This document shows positions 16,273-25,768 of a stretch of 64,000 nt of DNA, piece after piece (position 1 is the stretch's first letter; each line of letters starts with the position of its first letter). The position numbers were made by a program, and so were the translations under genes. The notes below the pieces were generated by a model. It saw only the letters and a program-made list of their open reading frames with translations, was not told where the DNA came from and ran no database searches. Origin of the DNA: Sedimentisphaerales bacterium (GTDB lineage Bacteria; Planctomycetota; Phycisphaerae; Sedimentisphaerales; Anaerohalosphaeraceae); assembly GCA_028282905.1 (NCBI GenBank), contig JANQGW010000223.1, positions 1 to 64,000 on the forward strand. The letters are read 5' to 3'.

Positions 16273-18822
16273 TTAATCTGAAACTTTATCTGACGTAAAA
16301 TCCGCGATCACATCTTTGTCGAGTTCTTTTTCGTGAATATACTCTTCGGCCGCCTTCCAGTAAGCATCCGACTCCAGCGGCGCCTCATTCAACTGCCAAA
16401 ACTGCGTCATCTTTCGCTCGGGCCTGATCGGATCGGCGCCTTTCTCAAGCAGGTAGTCATCCAATGCTTTCGGAGATATTTCCGCAACGGGGTCGAATGC
16501 GTCGGAATTGACATATTTGACAAGCGACTCAAACATCGCACAGGTTTCCGGCACCGAACGGTTCAGGCCGGTGAAGTTAAATCCGCTAAGCAGCAGCCGG
16601 CCCTTGCCGACCTTTAGCTCAAATAAATAGCCGAACTTGCGCATCGCCCGATCCGGCTCAAGCTCTGAAAGCTGATACGTATACACATCAAACCGGTCGC
16701 GCGCGGCCTTGTCCACGCCCTGAATAATCGGATCCAGCTTAACGGGGAAATCATCCAACGCAACCTTATCGCAATCATCAATCAAACCATGGAACTGCAG
16801 GTCCGCATACCCTTCATGGGGAAAGTTTCTCAGAACATCATTCTTTCTGACAAATGCGCCGCAATTGGTGCCGCGATCCCAGATGACCCCTTTAAAGCGG
16901 TCCCATGTCGTCGGCAGATAGCGGCGTTCTTTCGGGGCCCGCACCTTCCTATCTCTGGTCACCGGCACACGATAGAGCATCAAGACATCGCCACCCTTTG
17001 AGAGATGTGTCAGGACTTCTTTACTGAACCGATTGACAATTAACAGCCTTTCCGGCTTGTTCAGGCTGCCGGTCGATTTGAGCTGTGGATACCGCAGCGA
17101 CAATTTAACATCTTCCAGACTAATCGTGCATGGCGACACCGGCAAATCTTCCGGACGATTCGGGTACATCCACAAGTTCCAACTGTTTTCGACCACATAG
17201 GAACAATCCTGTGCAATCAACTCAAGTTCAAGCGACAGCGACTGAGATTTATTGCTCTCCGGCAATTGGATATGCACACCGGCGATCTCGTACGTTCCGC
17301 ATTTGTCAAGATTGACCGCATCCAGCTTGCCTTCGATAATCAACTGCCCCGTTTCTTTGTTCATCAGCCTGTATTTCAGGTCGGCATCGCCCGAAATTGT
17401 CGGAGAATAATGTGAAACAAGAACCGGAATATCAATTTTCTGTTTTTCAAAAAATGTTCGCTGCGGCAAATCCGCCAGCAGCACCGTATCGGAATTAAAT
17501 TTTTGAAACTCCTGATCACTGATGCCCGTCGGGTCATCGAAACAATCCAAAAGGCCATTGGAGTTTTCATACCGCTCTGTATCTGATAACTGCAAGAAAT
17601 GAAACCCACTGAGCAGACGGCTTCGCCGCGCCGCTTCAATACCAAGTTTCCAGCTCAAAAATTGGAAGAACCGGCTGGCTTTGATCATTTCAGGATAATC
17701 CGCCTCAAGTCCCTTTTCACGAATCAATGCCTTCAACTCCGGTAGCCACCACGGTTGCTCGACGCCCAATTCATCAAACTTTTTGCTCAGCGACTCCACG
17801 TCCCGCATCGCCACATAATGACAAATTTCATGGGCCAGTACCGGGCGTTTCGGCGCCAGTGCCCTTGTAATTTTACCGGCACTGCCGTGATGGCGGCTTT
17901 CAGACGTCAGCGTCGCGCCTTTGGCGGAGCCGTAAATAAACCAGTTATACGTATTCTCAAACATATCGTAGTTCGAGCCGAACGGATAATAATAGCTCAT
18001 GTGCTGAACATCAATGTCCACGTAGTCGCGGTCAAACTCCCCATGCGCACAGGTATCGATAAACAACCGTGTCGGATCGAGCTTCTTGGTAAGTTTGGCA
18101 ATGCTGGCCACCTGCGGATTGGTTCCCGGGTGGCGGATTTCATTGCCCATACAATAGACCATCAGGGAAGGATGATTTCTCAGCCGGAAGATGACCTCCT
18201 GCCATTGCTCGGCGTTAATCAACTCGCCGGCATCATTCATCATCGAACGCTCTTTTTGGTATTTGCCAAAATAATTCCGAATCTCGATATGAATGAAAAT
18301 GCCCAGTTTATCGGCCATCTCAAAACATTCCTCAGAAGGCACCCGGGAATGAAATCGAATCAGATTAAAACCGTATTTTTTGGCATAGCGAATATTTTTG
18401 GCATAGTACTCTTCCAGCGGCAGATTCAGCAGATTCGGATGATCGTGTGCCTCCCGGCCCCGAATAAACCCTCGCGCATAGAAGGGATGATTATTCACAT
18501 AAATTGCATCCCGTGTCGCGTGAATCTTCCGCATCCCAAACCGTTCGACAAGTTCAACCGGACCACCATCAACCATCAGATTCAACTTCAGTGTATAAAG
18601 AAACGGGGTGTCAATATTCCAAGGCTTAAAATCGGGAACAGCGGCCTCGAACTCGGTCTTTTTGCCGGCTTGGACAATCAGTTTCCCACTCGTTACCGCT
18701 TTCCCCTCTTCCTCGACAGCCCACTGAACAGCCGTACAGCCATTCGGAACCGTAAAGGTAACATTTACCTTCGACTCATCAAAGCAAGGAACAATAAACA
18801 AATCAGTTAATATCTTAGGCAC
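16273..18822 (-). CDS. GH2-family glycosidase lacking the N-terminal sugar-binding domain
   Basis: An 849-residue GH2 enzyme of the beta-galactosidase/beta-glucuronidase superfamily. The start is GTG at 18822, with a GGGTAA stretch upstream. Residues 1-100 are the Ig-like domain and about 100-400 the TIM barrel, with acid/base Glu228 in MGNE and probable nucleophile Glu332 in AHEICHY. About 450 C-terminal residues form further beta domains with a GATase-like/GH2 C-terminal part. The usual N-terminal jelly-roll domain is missing: the protein starts at the Ig domain, and only 237 bp separate it from the neighbouring gene. No signal peptide, so cytoplasmic action on imported oligosaccharide is expected. 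First gene of the operon with the symporter, sulfatase and HAD. Confidence 0.8.
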   Translation of the reverse strand: MPKILTDLFIVPCFDESKVNVTFTVPNGCTAVQWAVEEEGKAVTSGKLIVQAGKKTEFEAAVPDFKPWNIDTPFLYTLKLNLMVDGGPVELVERFGMRKIHATRDAIYVNNHPFYARGFIRGREAHDHPNLLNLPLEEYYAKNIRYAKKYGFNLIRFHSRVPSEECFEMADKLGIFIHIEIRNYFGKYQKERSMMNDAGELINAEQWQEVIFRLRNHPSLMVYCMGNEIRHPGTNPQVASIAKLTKKLDPTRLFIDTCAHGEFDRDYVDIDVQHMSYYYPFGSNYDMFENTYNWFIYGSAKGATLTSESRHHGSAGKITRALAPKRPVLAHEICHYVAMRDVESLSKKFDELGVEQPWWLPELKALIREKGLEADYPEMIKASRFFQFLSWKLGIEAARRSRLLSGFHFLQLSDTERYENSNGLLDCFDDPTGISDQEFQKFNSDTVLLADLPQRTFFEKQKIDIPVLVSHYSPTISGDADLKYRLMNKETGQLIIEGKLDAVNLDKCGTYEIAGVHIQLPESNKSQSLSLELELIAQDCSYVVENSWNLWMYPNRPEDLPVSPCTISLEDVKLSLRYPQLKSTGSLNKPERLLIVNRFSKEVLTHLSKGGDVLMLYRVPVTRDRKVRAPKERRYLPTTWDRFKGVIWDRGTNCGAFVRKNDVLRNFPHEGYADLQFHGLIDDCDKVALDDFPVKLDPIIQGVDKAARDRFDVYTYQLSELEPDRAMRKFGYLFELKVGKGRLLLSGFNFTGLNRSVPETCAMFESLVKYVNSDAFDPVAEISPKALDDYLLEKGADPIRPERKMTQFWQLNEAPLESDAYWKAAEEYIHEKELDKDVIADFTSDKVSD

Positions 18823-19059
18823 TATTTACCCTTTTATATTTCAATATTTACTACGATTACAACACGTTTTCAGATTCATTATCTATACATGCCCTCGGTT
18901 ATCAAGGGCAATTTCAACCACCGATCCAGGCAAAATCCTCTAACTGAATCACATCACTATCAAATAGAAATTTCATTCTTTGACAAAGTCGAATCAACCC
19001 AATGAAACATAGACAGAGGGGGCATGTGGAACACAAATAGAATTCAAAAGACAAGGCAA

Positions 19060-19818
19060 TTATTCCTGATGCATATCTCTTTCCCAATCAGGTGTTTCAA
19101 GCCGGTATCCATCCGCCTGATCGATTTCAGCTTTGATCGAAACAACGGAAGCGTCCGCAAAAACGATATTGATGCGATTGGTGTGCCGGAAGATCGCTTC
19201 ACGGTATTCCGGCTTGTCGGGATTGTTGACCATTCCATCCCATTTGCTCCGAAAAACCGTTCCGCCGGCAAGCGGCCCGGTTTCCTTGCTGCCATAGAAG
19301 AAATCAAAAACTGTGGCAAATGAGGCCGGTTGTCTGAGTTCGCTGAGTCGATGGGGAATATAGACGATACTGCTGCCGGTCGTTTCTGTCTCCTTGGGCC
19401 ACGACTTTAAGGCATAGTCAACCGCCGTCCAGCTAAACGAAAACTCCTTACCGTAGTCCTTAACCGCCTGCCCGGCAGGGCATCGCATAAACTGGCCCAG
19501 TTTGCTGTCCGACCCGACATTGTCAAGATACTTGCTGATACGCACGTACCAGTAGTCCTCACGAATACGGGGATTATGCCAATCCTGTGTAACGATTTCA
19601 TCATCATTGTCCTGCGCATAAAGCTGAATCGCCAAGCCTAATTGTTTTAACCGTGTCCGGCAAACAACGCTTCTGGCGCTTTCCTTCGCTTTGCGCAGCG
19701 CCGGCAGCATGATCGACATCAGCAAGGCAATCACCGCAATCACCACCAGCAGTTCAATTAAGGTAAACGCCTTTCGAGAATTCCGTTCTGCCTCGTTATT
19801 GTATCTTTGCACTCTCAT
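19060..19818 (-). CDS. Pseudopilin, DUF1559-like
   Basis: Prepilin leader and N-terminal helix [16 protein letters not shown], with cleavage expected after Ala17. The start at 19818 has GGAG six bases upstream; an ATG at 19842 with AAGG is an alternative. About 253 residues. The mature part contains a variable beta-rich head and a segment [13 protein letters not shown] near the C-terminus in place of the usual DGH motif. It follows the 1184-residue lectin protein gene on the same strand, separated by a GC-rich hairpin, repeating the arrangement seen at 2699-6270. Confidence 0.85.
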   Translation of the reverse strand: MRVQRYNNEAERNSRKAFTLIELLVVIAVIALLMSIMLPALRKAKESARSVVCRTRLKQLGLAIQLYAQDNDDEIVTQDWHNPRIREDYWYVRISKYLDNVGSDSKLGQFMRCPAGQAVKDYGKEFSFSWTAVDYALKSWPKETETTGSSIVYIPHRLSELRQPASFATVFDFFYGSKETGPLAGGTVFRSKWDGMVNNPDKPEYREAIFRHTNRINIVFADASVVSIKAEIDQADGYRLETPDWERDMHQE

Positions 19819-19856
19819 AAACTTCTCCATCGAACCATTCATTTGACCTTGAGTGA

Positions 19857-19895
19857 CTGGCCAGGCACAGAGATTCCTGTCTCCGCGCCTGGCCA
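19857..19895 (-). terminator. GC hairpin between lectin-protein gene and pseudopilin
   Basis: TGGCCAGGC and GCCTGGCCA form a long stem, interrupted by one or two mismatches, around CAGAGATTCCTGTCTCCGC, just downstream of the stop of the 1184-residue protein gene. The minus-strand 3' side is not T-rich, so it may be an attenuator or a processing/stability element. Confidence 0.5.
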
Positions 19896-19902
19896 TCCGT
19901 TT

Positions 19903-22900
19903 TTAGTTACAAGCCGGATCAGTCTCAAGCAGTGAACAATCCAGCCAATGCGACGCCACTTCAGCAAAATCGTACAGATTCACAACACAATCGGCTGCGC
20001 CGGCCGGCCCGCTGATATCCGCAGGATTGTACAGCGTCCCTTCATCACCGCAAACATGCGGCTGCGGAACAATCCGGAAACACTTCACACCCAGGGCATC
20101 AAACGTCGAGGCAAAAGCCCCGCCGGTCAGTTCTGTAAACGCATCTTCGGTAAAGATGTCGCGAATATAAACAGTGTCCGCCGGCAAGCCGGAAACATTG
20201 ACACTGACGGCACTGTTGGCCGAATTCACCATCAGCAGATACCGTCCGCCGGTGGTATCTGCCAGATTCAGGTAGTTCATCGAAGGTGCGGTATAAGCCG
20301 GGTTGGTCATGCTGACCGTCGTCGGACCGGAAGTAATCGCGACACTGAGGTCACTCTTTTCTTCGCCAAAGAGAACAGCATTACCCAAAGGACCGCTCAA
20401 TTCAGTCGCGATCTGCCCGTAGCTATAGAAGTAATCATCAAATGTCCGCTCGAAACCGGCTCGGGTTCTAAAGCCCGACCAGATCACCGCGCCCTTGGCA
20501 CCGGAAACAACCGACAGATAGATGTCATGTCGCGTCCAGACCGGAATCAAAGCGTCATCGTTCGGATCAGCCGGATCTTCCGACATCCAGCCCGCATGAA
20601 TCGGTGTAGCATTCACATTGCCCGGCGTTCCGGCCATGGCGGCCAGTTCTTTTTCCATCACATATTTGACCAGAATACGTTCGTCCTGATGACCGGTTGT
20701 GTTGACATAGGCCCCGGCTCCCATGATATCCAGATGTTCAATCGTCTTCTCCATTCTGGAAAGAGGAGCGCCGTTGTTGTGATAGGTGTAAATCGGTCTG
20801 TCCAGGGGGTCAGCCGCCCGAATCGCATCGGAAGCAATATCCAGATAGTGCAGCGTCGTCGCGGAACTGTCCGGTTCTTCCGGTGTGATATACCACCAGG
20901 CGATTGCACTGCTGTCCTTGACCGCATCCACCTGCGCAGTAATCGTCGCAATAATATTCGGGTCCGGTAAGGTCATAAAGTTCGGATCGGTGGAACCGAC
21001 TCGGTAGATAATCTTGAAACCGGCCGCCTCGGCGTCTGCAAACGCAGCGTCCTGGTCGGTACCGTAATAGGGACCGTAAGCCGTATAACCAAGGTCCGGA
21101 GAAATAACTCTATCGTCAGCTTTCACCGAGTACAGGCTGAACGGGAATAACTGGCCCTGCGGATACAGCTTGTCGGCATCGAAGCCGACACTGTTATCCG
21201 GTGCCGCCGTAAAGAACGCCGGCGGCGTCGGGCCTGTAGGTGCGGTGCTGGCCAGCCATTCAAAGGCCAGCTTTTTCAGGTCATGCATGTTAACGACACA
21301 GTCCGGATCACCGGTCGGACCGGAAATGTCACCGGGAATTTCCGTGCCGGCGTCACCGCAGACCGGCGGAACAGCAAACTCATAAGCAATGTTACTGATA
21401 CGCACTTCGTCAATAACACCGTTCAGATTCGCATAAGCCGATACTGTACGACTGCCAATGGAGGTCTTTCGGTTGCTTTGATCTTCGATCACCAGATCCG
21501 GTGACACTTCAGAACCCAGCAGATTACCATTCACATACACCCTTGCCGTATCATCTTCAGCGTTCCACGTACCGGCCACATGATACCATGTGTTCGGGTC
21601 AGGCGTCCAGTTAGGCGTGACAATCACATTGTCATCCGGATTACCGACGGCAAACTTCAACTCACCCGCATCGTACCAGAGATCATAGCCACCGACACTG
21701 GACCAGGCACTTCCTTTGGAAATAATGAACTGGCGGGATGTGTTTTCATTAAACTTGACCCACGCTTCAACCGTCAGGCTGGGGTCAACTCCCGCCGGGA
21801 AAATATTTCCGCCGTTATGGGCCTGTGCCCGCGTATCCTGGGTAGTTCCGCCCGGATTATGAAGTCCCCAGCCGAATTTTCCGCCATCCGCAAAACTCCA
21901 CAAGTTAGCAGCCCAAAGTCGAATCCCCCAGTCATGGCTGGCGCGAGCCGGCAGAACATCGGCGACATCCGTTCCGGACCATCCATAGGTAATCGATTCT
22001 TCATTCAGGCTCCAATAAGCAATCGTTGACGGTTCGGTACCGTCATATTCATTCACCCATTCGTAATACGGCCCTGAATGCGGCGGCTCGGCGTATTCAT
22101 AGGCAATACTGCTGACACGGAAATCATCCATCACGCCGTTGAGAGCACCCCAACTGGAACTTCGACGGTTTCCGAGATAGACTTCCTGCGACGGAGAATT
22201 AACAATCGCAACTCCCGCATAAGTTGTTTCCGCGACAAGCCGGCCATTCAGATAAATCCGCCCGGTGTCATCATCAGCATTCCAGGTACAGCCCACATGA
22301 TACCACACGCCGGACTCAAAAGTCATATCCGCCGTCTGAATGGTAAGCTGCTCGGTCCCGTCACTGATTTTAAACTTCATCCGTGAATTTGTTTTCCATA
22401 TCTGGTAACCGCCGTTGCTGGAATACTGCTTGTCAACAAGATGCTGCGTTCCCGAAGCATCCGCAAAGTTCACCCAGAATTCCACAGACAGGTTGGGATC
22501 GGCACCGGTCGGGAAAATATCATGGCTCTGATAAAGCCGGGAGAAATCATTGGAATCAGCCGTCCCAAAATTATGCAGCCCCCAGCCGAACTTACCACCG
22601 TCCGCATACGTCGCATCGGAAATGGTGTCATCTTTTGTGTAAGCCATCCAGGTATTGCTGGCGGGATTCTGCTTTGTAACCTGTTCAATCGCGCTGTGTC
22701 CATCCCATTTCGCATAAATCTGGTCTTCATTAAAATTATACAGGGCAATCGTCCCCAGCTCGGAGCCGGTGTATTCCGTTGTCCACTCGAAGTAAGGACC
22801 GGAAGGCGCAGAAATCTGAGTTACCATCAATTCATACAAAAAGACTTCACGAGCGCCGTTGGTGTTATTGTTCAGGATATACCGAATCGCTTCAGGAGTG

Positions 22901-23457
22901 CCGGCGTTGACAAAATTCACGGTCCCGGTGAAATCACCATTGCTGACATCATAGACATAGGAGCCGGTATCGGCGTTCCATTCAACACGCACCGGCGTCG
23001 GCGCGGCTGTATTGTCCGGAATGGTAATATCAACCGAACCGGAAGCGTTATGGAACTTAATCTTTGTGTCATCGTTAAGCCCGACCTTGAAAATTACCGT
23101 GCCGCTGCCGTCCAGAAACTGCAGTTCACTGGTCGAGTAACTGGCCGCATGCGACCATCTGAAATCCGCGGACCCATATTGGATCGCCTGTCCCAGGTGC
23201 TTATAGGCCGAAGGCTTATTGGGGTCTCCCGGCATCCCATCCAGATACAGTGTTTTTTCACCGTTCTGCCAGCGAATATCATAGCCCGAAGGAACATTGG
23301 TGCCTTCCTGGCCGGTAAACGTCCAACCATCCGCCTGGAGTTCTGCAATGGTATCATAAGCCGGCACATCAAAATCAACGTCCAGCACGACATCGGCACC
23401 GGCAGTTGCGGCAATAAAACAAAACAGAACAAATAATCCATTCAGTACACTTCTCAT
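19903..23457 (-). CDS. 1184-residue secreted protein: beta-sandwich/LamG modules, dockerin-like repeats, TIM-barrel-like region
   Basis: Signal peptide at residues 1-22. Residues about 22-215 form a beta-sandwich module nearly identical to the neighbouring PEP-CTERM protein. Two LamG domains follow (about 230-465 and 470-700). A dockerin-like repeat at about 715-740 (GDPDCVVNMHDLKKLAFEWL) precedes a region of about 340 residues (about 750-1090) that reads like a TIM-barrel glycosidase, with AWWYITPEEPD and IMGAGAYV strands. A second dockerin-like repeat ends the protein (GAADCVVNLYDFAEVASHWL). The catalytic-looking region is not one I recognise; the Glu pair in PEEPD is a candidate active site. 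Preceded by GGAG at 23461-23466. It probably acts outside the cell on a polysaccharide. Confidence 0.7.
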   Translation of the reverse strand: MRSVLNGLFVLFCFIAATAGADVVLDVDFDVPAYDTIAELQADGWTFTGQEGTNVPSGYDIRWQNGEKTLYLDGMPGDPNKPSAYKHLGQAIQYGSADFRWSHAASYSTSELQFLDGSGTVIFKVGLNDDTKIKFHNASGSVDITIPDNTAAPTPVRVEWNADTGSYVYDVSNGDFTGTVNFVNAGTPEAIRYILNNNTNGAREVFLYELMVTQISAPSGPYFEWTTEYTGSELGTIALYNFNEDQIYAKWDGHSAIEQVTKQNPASNTWMAYTKDDTISDATYADGGKFGWGLHNFGTADSNDFSRLYQSHDIFPTGADPNLSVEFWVNFADASGTQHLVDKQYSSNGGYQIWKTNSRMKFKISDGTEQLTIQTADMTFESGVWYHVGCTWNADDDTGRIYLNGRLVAETTYAGVAIVNSPSQEVYLGNRRSSSWGALNGVMDDFRVSSIAYEYAEPPHSGPYYEWVNEYDGTEPSTIAYWSLNEESITYGWSGTDVADVLPARASHDWGIRLWAANLWSFADGGKFGWGLHNPGGTTQDTRAQAHNGGNIFPAGVDPSLTVEAWVKFNENTSRQFIISKGSAWSSVGGYDLWYDAGELKFAVGNPDDNVIVTPNWTPDPNTWYHVAGTWNAEDDTARVYVNGNLLGSEVSPDLVIEDQSNRKTSIGSRTVSAYANLNGVIDEVRISNIAYEFAVPPVCGDAGTEIPGDISGPTGDPDCVVNMHDLKKLAFEWLASTAPTGPTPPAFFTAAPDNSVGFDADKLYPQGQLFPFSLYSVKADDRVISPDLGYTAYGPYYGTDQDAAFADAEAAGFKIIYRVGSTDPNFMTLPDPNIIATITAQVDAVKDSSAIAWWYITPEEPDSSATTLHYLDIASDAIRAADPLDRPIYTYHNNGAPLSRMEKTIEHLDIMGAGAYVNTTGHQDERILVKYVMEKELAAMAGTPGNVNATPIHAGWMSEDPADPNDDALIPVWTRHDIYLSVVSGAKGAVIWSGFRTRAGFERTFDDYFYSYGQIATELSGPLGNAVLFGEEKSDLSVAITSGPTTVSMTNPAYTAPSMNYLNLADTTGGRYLLMVNSANSAVSVNVSGLPADTVYIRDIFTEDAFTELTGGAFASTFDALGVKCFRIVPQPHVCGDEGTLYNPADISGPAGAADCVVNLYDFAEVASHWLDCSLLETDPACN

Positions 23458-23631
23458 TTTCTAACTCCTGACATATTAATTTGATACCGTCTTTGCAAAC
23501 ACCAAACCATGTTTTAACGCGTGGCGTCCCTGCCCCGGGCATAACAACCCGCGATACCAGCAGCATCTTTGGGCACTGCTCTGTTACATAACAAGCGAGT
23601 CCTCTGCAACTCGACCATTCACTCTTAAAAT

Positions 23632-23678
23632 CGTCTAGTCAGACAGAAACCGGCCAAAGCTTCTGCCTGAATAAGACG
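23632..23678 (-). terminator. Terminator after small PEP-CTERM gene
   Basis: An imperfect stem of about 15 bp between CGTCTAGTCAGACAGAA and TTCTGCCTGAATAAGACG with a 12-nt loop, followed on the minus strand by ATTTTAAG. It lies 14 bp beyond the stop of the PEP-CTERM gene. Confidence 0.5.
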
Positions 23679-23692
23679 TTTAGTTTCAAACT

Positions 23693-24424
23693 TTACCGGC
23701 GTTTCTTGATCAAAACCATTCCACCCAAACCAAGCAGCATTAACGTAGCCGGTTCCGGAACTTCCGCAACGGTCAGTTCATAGAGAAAGACCTCTCTGGC
23801 GCCATTCGTATTGTTATTCAAAATGTATTTGATGGCCTCGGGCGTTCCGGTATTGAGGAAATTCAATGTCCCGGTAAAAGCCCCGGCATTGACGTTATAA
23901 CTGTATGTTCCCGCCACGGCATCCCATTCCAGATGCACGGTGGTTGGGCTGGAGGTGTTATCAGCAATCGTATGCGAGACCGTCGAACCAGCATTGTAAA
24001 ACTTAATCTTCGTGTCATCATCCAAACCTACGGAAAAGACAGTCGTCCCCGACCCGTCCAAAAATCTTAGCTCACTGTTGGAATAACTGGCCGTATGCGA
24101 CCACCTGAAATCGGAAGTGCCTAACGATATCGACTGTCCAAAACCTTTGGTTGCTGACGGCTTATCCGCATGTCCCGGCCCACCGTCGAGATACAATGTC
24201 TTTTCACCGTTCTGCCAGCGAATATCATAACCGGATGCAACATTGGTGCCTTCCTGTCCCGTAAAACTCCAGCCGTCCGCTTGCAAATCCGCAATTGAAT
24301 CGTAGGCAAAAGCGTCAAAATCAACATCCAGCACCACTCCCGCATTGGCGGCACTCGGCAGCAGCAGTGTCATAACAGCAATAACACTCATCATTTTCAC
24401 CATTAACTTCCCAACATTTCTCAT
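23693..24424 (-). CDS. PEP-CTERM surface protein
   Basis: A 243-residue exported protein: signal peptide (TLLLPSAANA), a single beta-sandwich module of about 190 residues, then the PEP-CTERM signal VPEPAT, the hydrophobic stretch LMLLGLGGMVLI and the basic tail KKRR. The beta-sandwich module is roughly 75-80% identical over its length to residues 22-215 of the 1184-residue protein next door (shared NNNTNGAREVFLYEL, for example), so one gene was built from the other. Preceded by GGAG. No enzyme motif; probably a surface-anchored glycan-binding partner of the larger secreted protein. Confidence 0.8.
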   Translation of the reverse strand: MRNVGKLMVKMMSVIAVMTLLLPSAANAGVVLDVDFDAFAYDSIADLQADGWSFTGQEGTNVASGYDIRWQNGEKTLYLDGGPGHADKPSATKGFGQSISLGTSDFRWSHTASYSNSELRFLDGSGTTVFSVGLDDDTKIKFYNAGSTVSHTIADNTSSPTTVHLEWDAVAGTYSYNVNAGAFTGTLNFLNTGTPEAIKYILNNNTNGAREVFLYELTVAEVPEPATLMLLGLGGMVLIKKRR

Positions 24425-24492
24425 CTTTCACTCTCCTCAATAAAAAGTTTGCATTTTTTTTCGTTTTACAGAAAACACACCCTTACTTTTCA

Positions 24493-25512
24493 TCAAACAA
24501 GCGGCTTAACTTTGCCGGTAGAATCTCGAACAACCAAATCTGATGGAATCGTCACCCGTTGCCCTTCACTGTCTTTTTCAACCATGTCAATCAAAGAGCT
24601 TACCGCACTGGCTGCAATCAGATCACGCCTCATGTCATTTGTGGTTAACGCAGGGATAGAGAAGCGGGAAATATGCAGATTATCAAAGCCAATCACACTG
24701 ACATCATCAGGGACATTCAGCCCTTCTTCTTTAAGCCCGGCGATAACTCCAATCGCCATTAAGTCCGTCCCGGCAATAATCGCGGTCGGCGGCTGCGGAA
24801 GCTTTGCCAGACGAACACCGGCGATTTCACCGGCCTCAACATCCCATCCGGACTCAATAATAAGTTCCTCATCAACCTGCAACCCGGCCTCCGCAATCGC
24901 ACTGGCATACCCCGCCAAACGGCGAATAGAAGCCTCAATATTACTCTTACCGGCAAACGCAATGCGGCGGTGGCCACGTTCGACAAGGTGCTTAACCGCC
25001 TGACGCGCCCCTTGATAGCCGCCGTAAACAAGCCCGGTCACCTTTTCTGAATAAAAGTCGCGCCCCAGCAGGACTGTCGGAACCTGGGTCTGCTCAAGGG
25101 CCTGCCGGTCTGTTTCGTTGTTGATGTTTGTCCCCAAAATCACGCCGTCAACACCGTAGGGAATCACCTCTGAAAAAACTTCCTGGATCGGCTTGGCCGT
25201 CATCGAACTGTGGACAAACAGCTTATAATCCTGCTTGGAAGCCTCCTGGGCAATGACGTGAAACAGCTCCATGTAGGAAAGGTCGTGAGCAAAATCAGCA
25301 GAGGAATAATTAAAAACAAACGCAAAAGTCTTTGTCTTCGCGCCGATCAGCCCCCTCGCCAGAGGATTCGGCTGATAACCCAGCTTCCGGGCCGTTTTAA
25401 CAATCCTCTCCTTTGTCGCGGCACTGACTCGCTTACTGCCTCGCAAAGCCAGACTGACCGTGACCGCCGATGTGTTAACCTCTTTCGCAATGTCATATAT
25501 TGTAACAGCCAA
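24493..25512 (-). CDS. LacI-family transcriptional regulator
   Basis: A 339-residue LacI/GalR regulator: N-terminal helix-turn-helix (VTIYDIAKEVNTSAVTVSLA, residues 3-22, hinge around 50-60) and a periplasmic-binding-protein-like effector domain to the end (DGVILGTNI, DDVSVIGFDN). The start codon is TTG at 25512, supported by GGGAGG eight bases upstream and by the canonical N-terminus it gives. It reads toward the PEP-CTERM gene, and a divergent run of sugar-related genes begins at 25769. Two operator-like half-palindromes lie 26-60 bp upstream, consistent with autoregulation. It probably represses the sulfatase/glycosidase genes and is relieved by a sugar effector. Confidence 0.9.
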   Translation of the reverse strand: MAVTIYDIAKEVNTSAVTVSLALRGSKRVSAATKERIVKTARKLGYQPNPLARGLIGAKTKTFAFVFNYSSADFAHDLSYMELFHVIAQEASKQDYKLFVHSSMTAKPIQEVFSEVIPYGVDGVILGTNINNETDRQALEQTQVPTVLLGRDFYSEKVTGLVYGGYQGARQAVKHLVERGHRRIAFAGKSNIEASIRRLAGYASAIAEAGLQVDEELIIESGWDVEAGEIAGVRLAKLPQPPTAIIAGTDLMAIGVIAGLKEEGLNVPDDVSVIGFDNLHISRFSIPALTTNDMRRDLIAASAVSSLIDMVEKDSEGQRVTIPSDLVVRDSTGKVKPLV

Positions 25513-25537
25513 CAGTACAACCTCCCGTAAAATAATC

Positions 25538-25571
25538 TAACCGATTAACTAACTTATTCTAATCGGTTAAC
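25538..25571. promoter_or_regulatory. Paired LacI-type operator sites
   Basis: TAACCGATTA at 25538-25547 and its exact reverse complement TAATCGGTTA at 25560-25569 lie within 34 bp, upstream of the LacI-family gene. Each half has the CG-centred core usual for LacI-family operators. The same pattern in fully palindromic form appears at 35613-35628. Confidence 0.65.
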
Positions 25572-25714
25572 CTTTTCATGTCAATAGTTTTCTGGCTTTT
25601 TCAAAATCCACTATGAAATCCATAAACATATTATTTTAAACCACTTACATTATTTCAATGTGAAAAACACAAAAAAAGTTGTCTGATTGCTGAGTTTTTT
25701 CTTCTCAAAACATG

Positions 25715-25727
25715 CTTAATCGATAAG
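25715..25727. promoter_or_regulatory. Weak operator-like site before the phosphatase operon
   Basis: CTTAATCGATAAG is a shortened, imperfect match to the TTAATCGATTAA pattern found at 25538-25571 and 35613-35628. It sits 42 bp upstream of the PhoD-like gene, in a position suitable for repression. The match is partial. Confidence 0.35.
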
Positions 25728-25768
25728 ATTATAAAAAGAAACCGAATTCATGCTATTAAAGGGATACT

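Noticed and set aside
17755-18810. 351-residue plus-strand ORF
   Set aside because: It is antisense to the GH2 catalytic gene, which has clear motifs, operon spacing and conserved residues. The ORF has no family features and no ribosome site.
22441-23436. 331-residue plus-strand ORF; also 19948-20970 (340 aa)
   Set aside because: Both lie opposite the 1184-residue gene and look like codon-bias shadows: Arg/Ile/His-rich with no domains.
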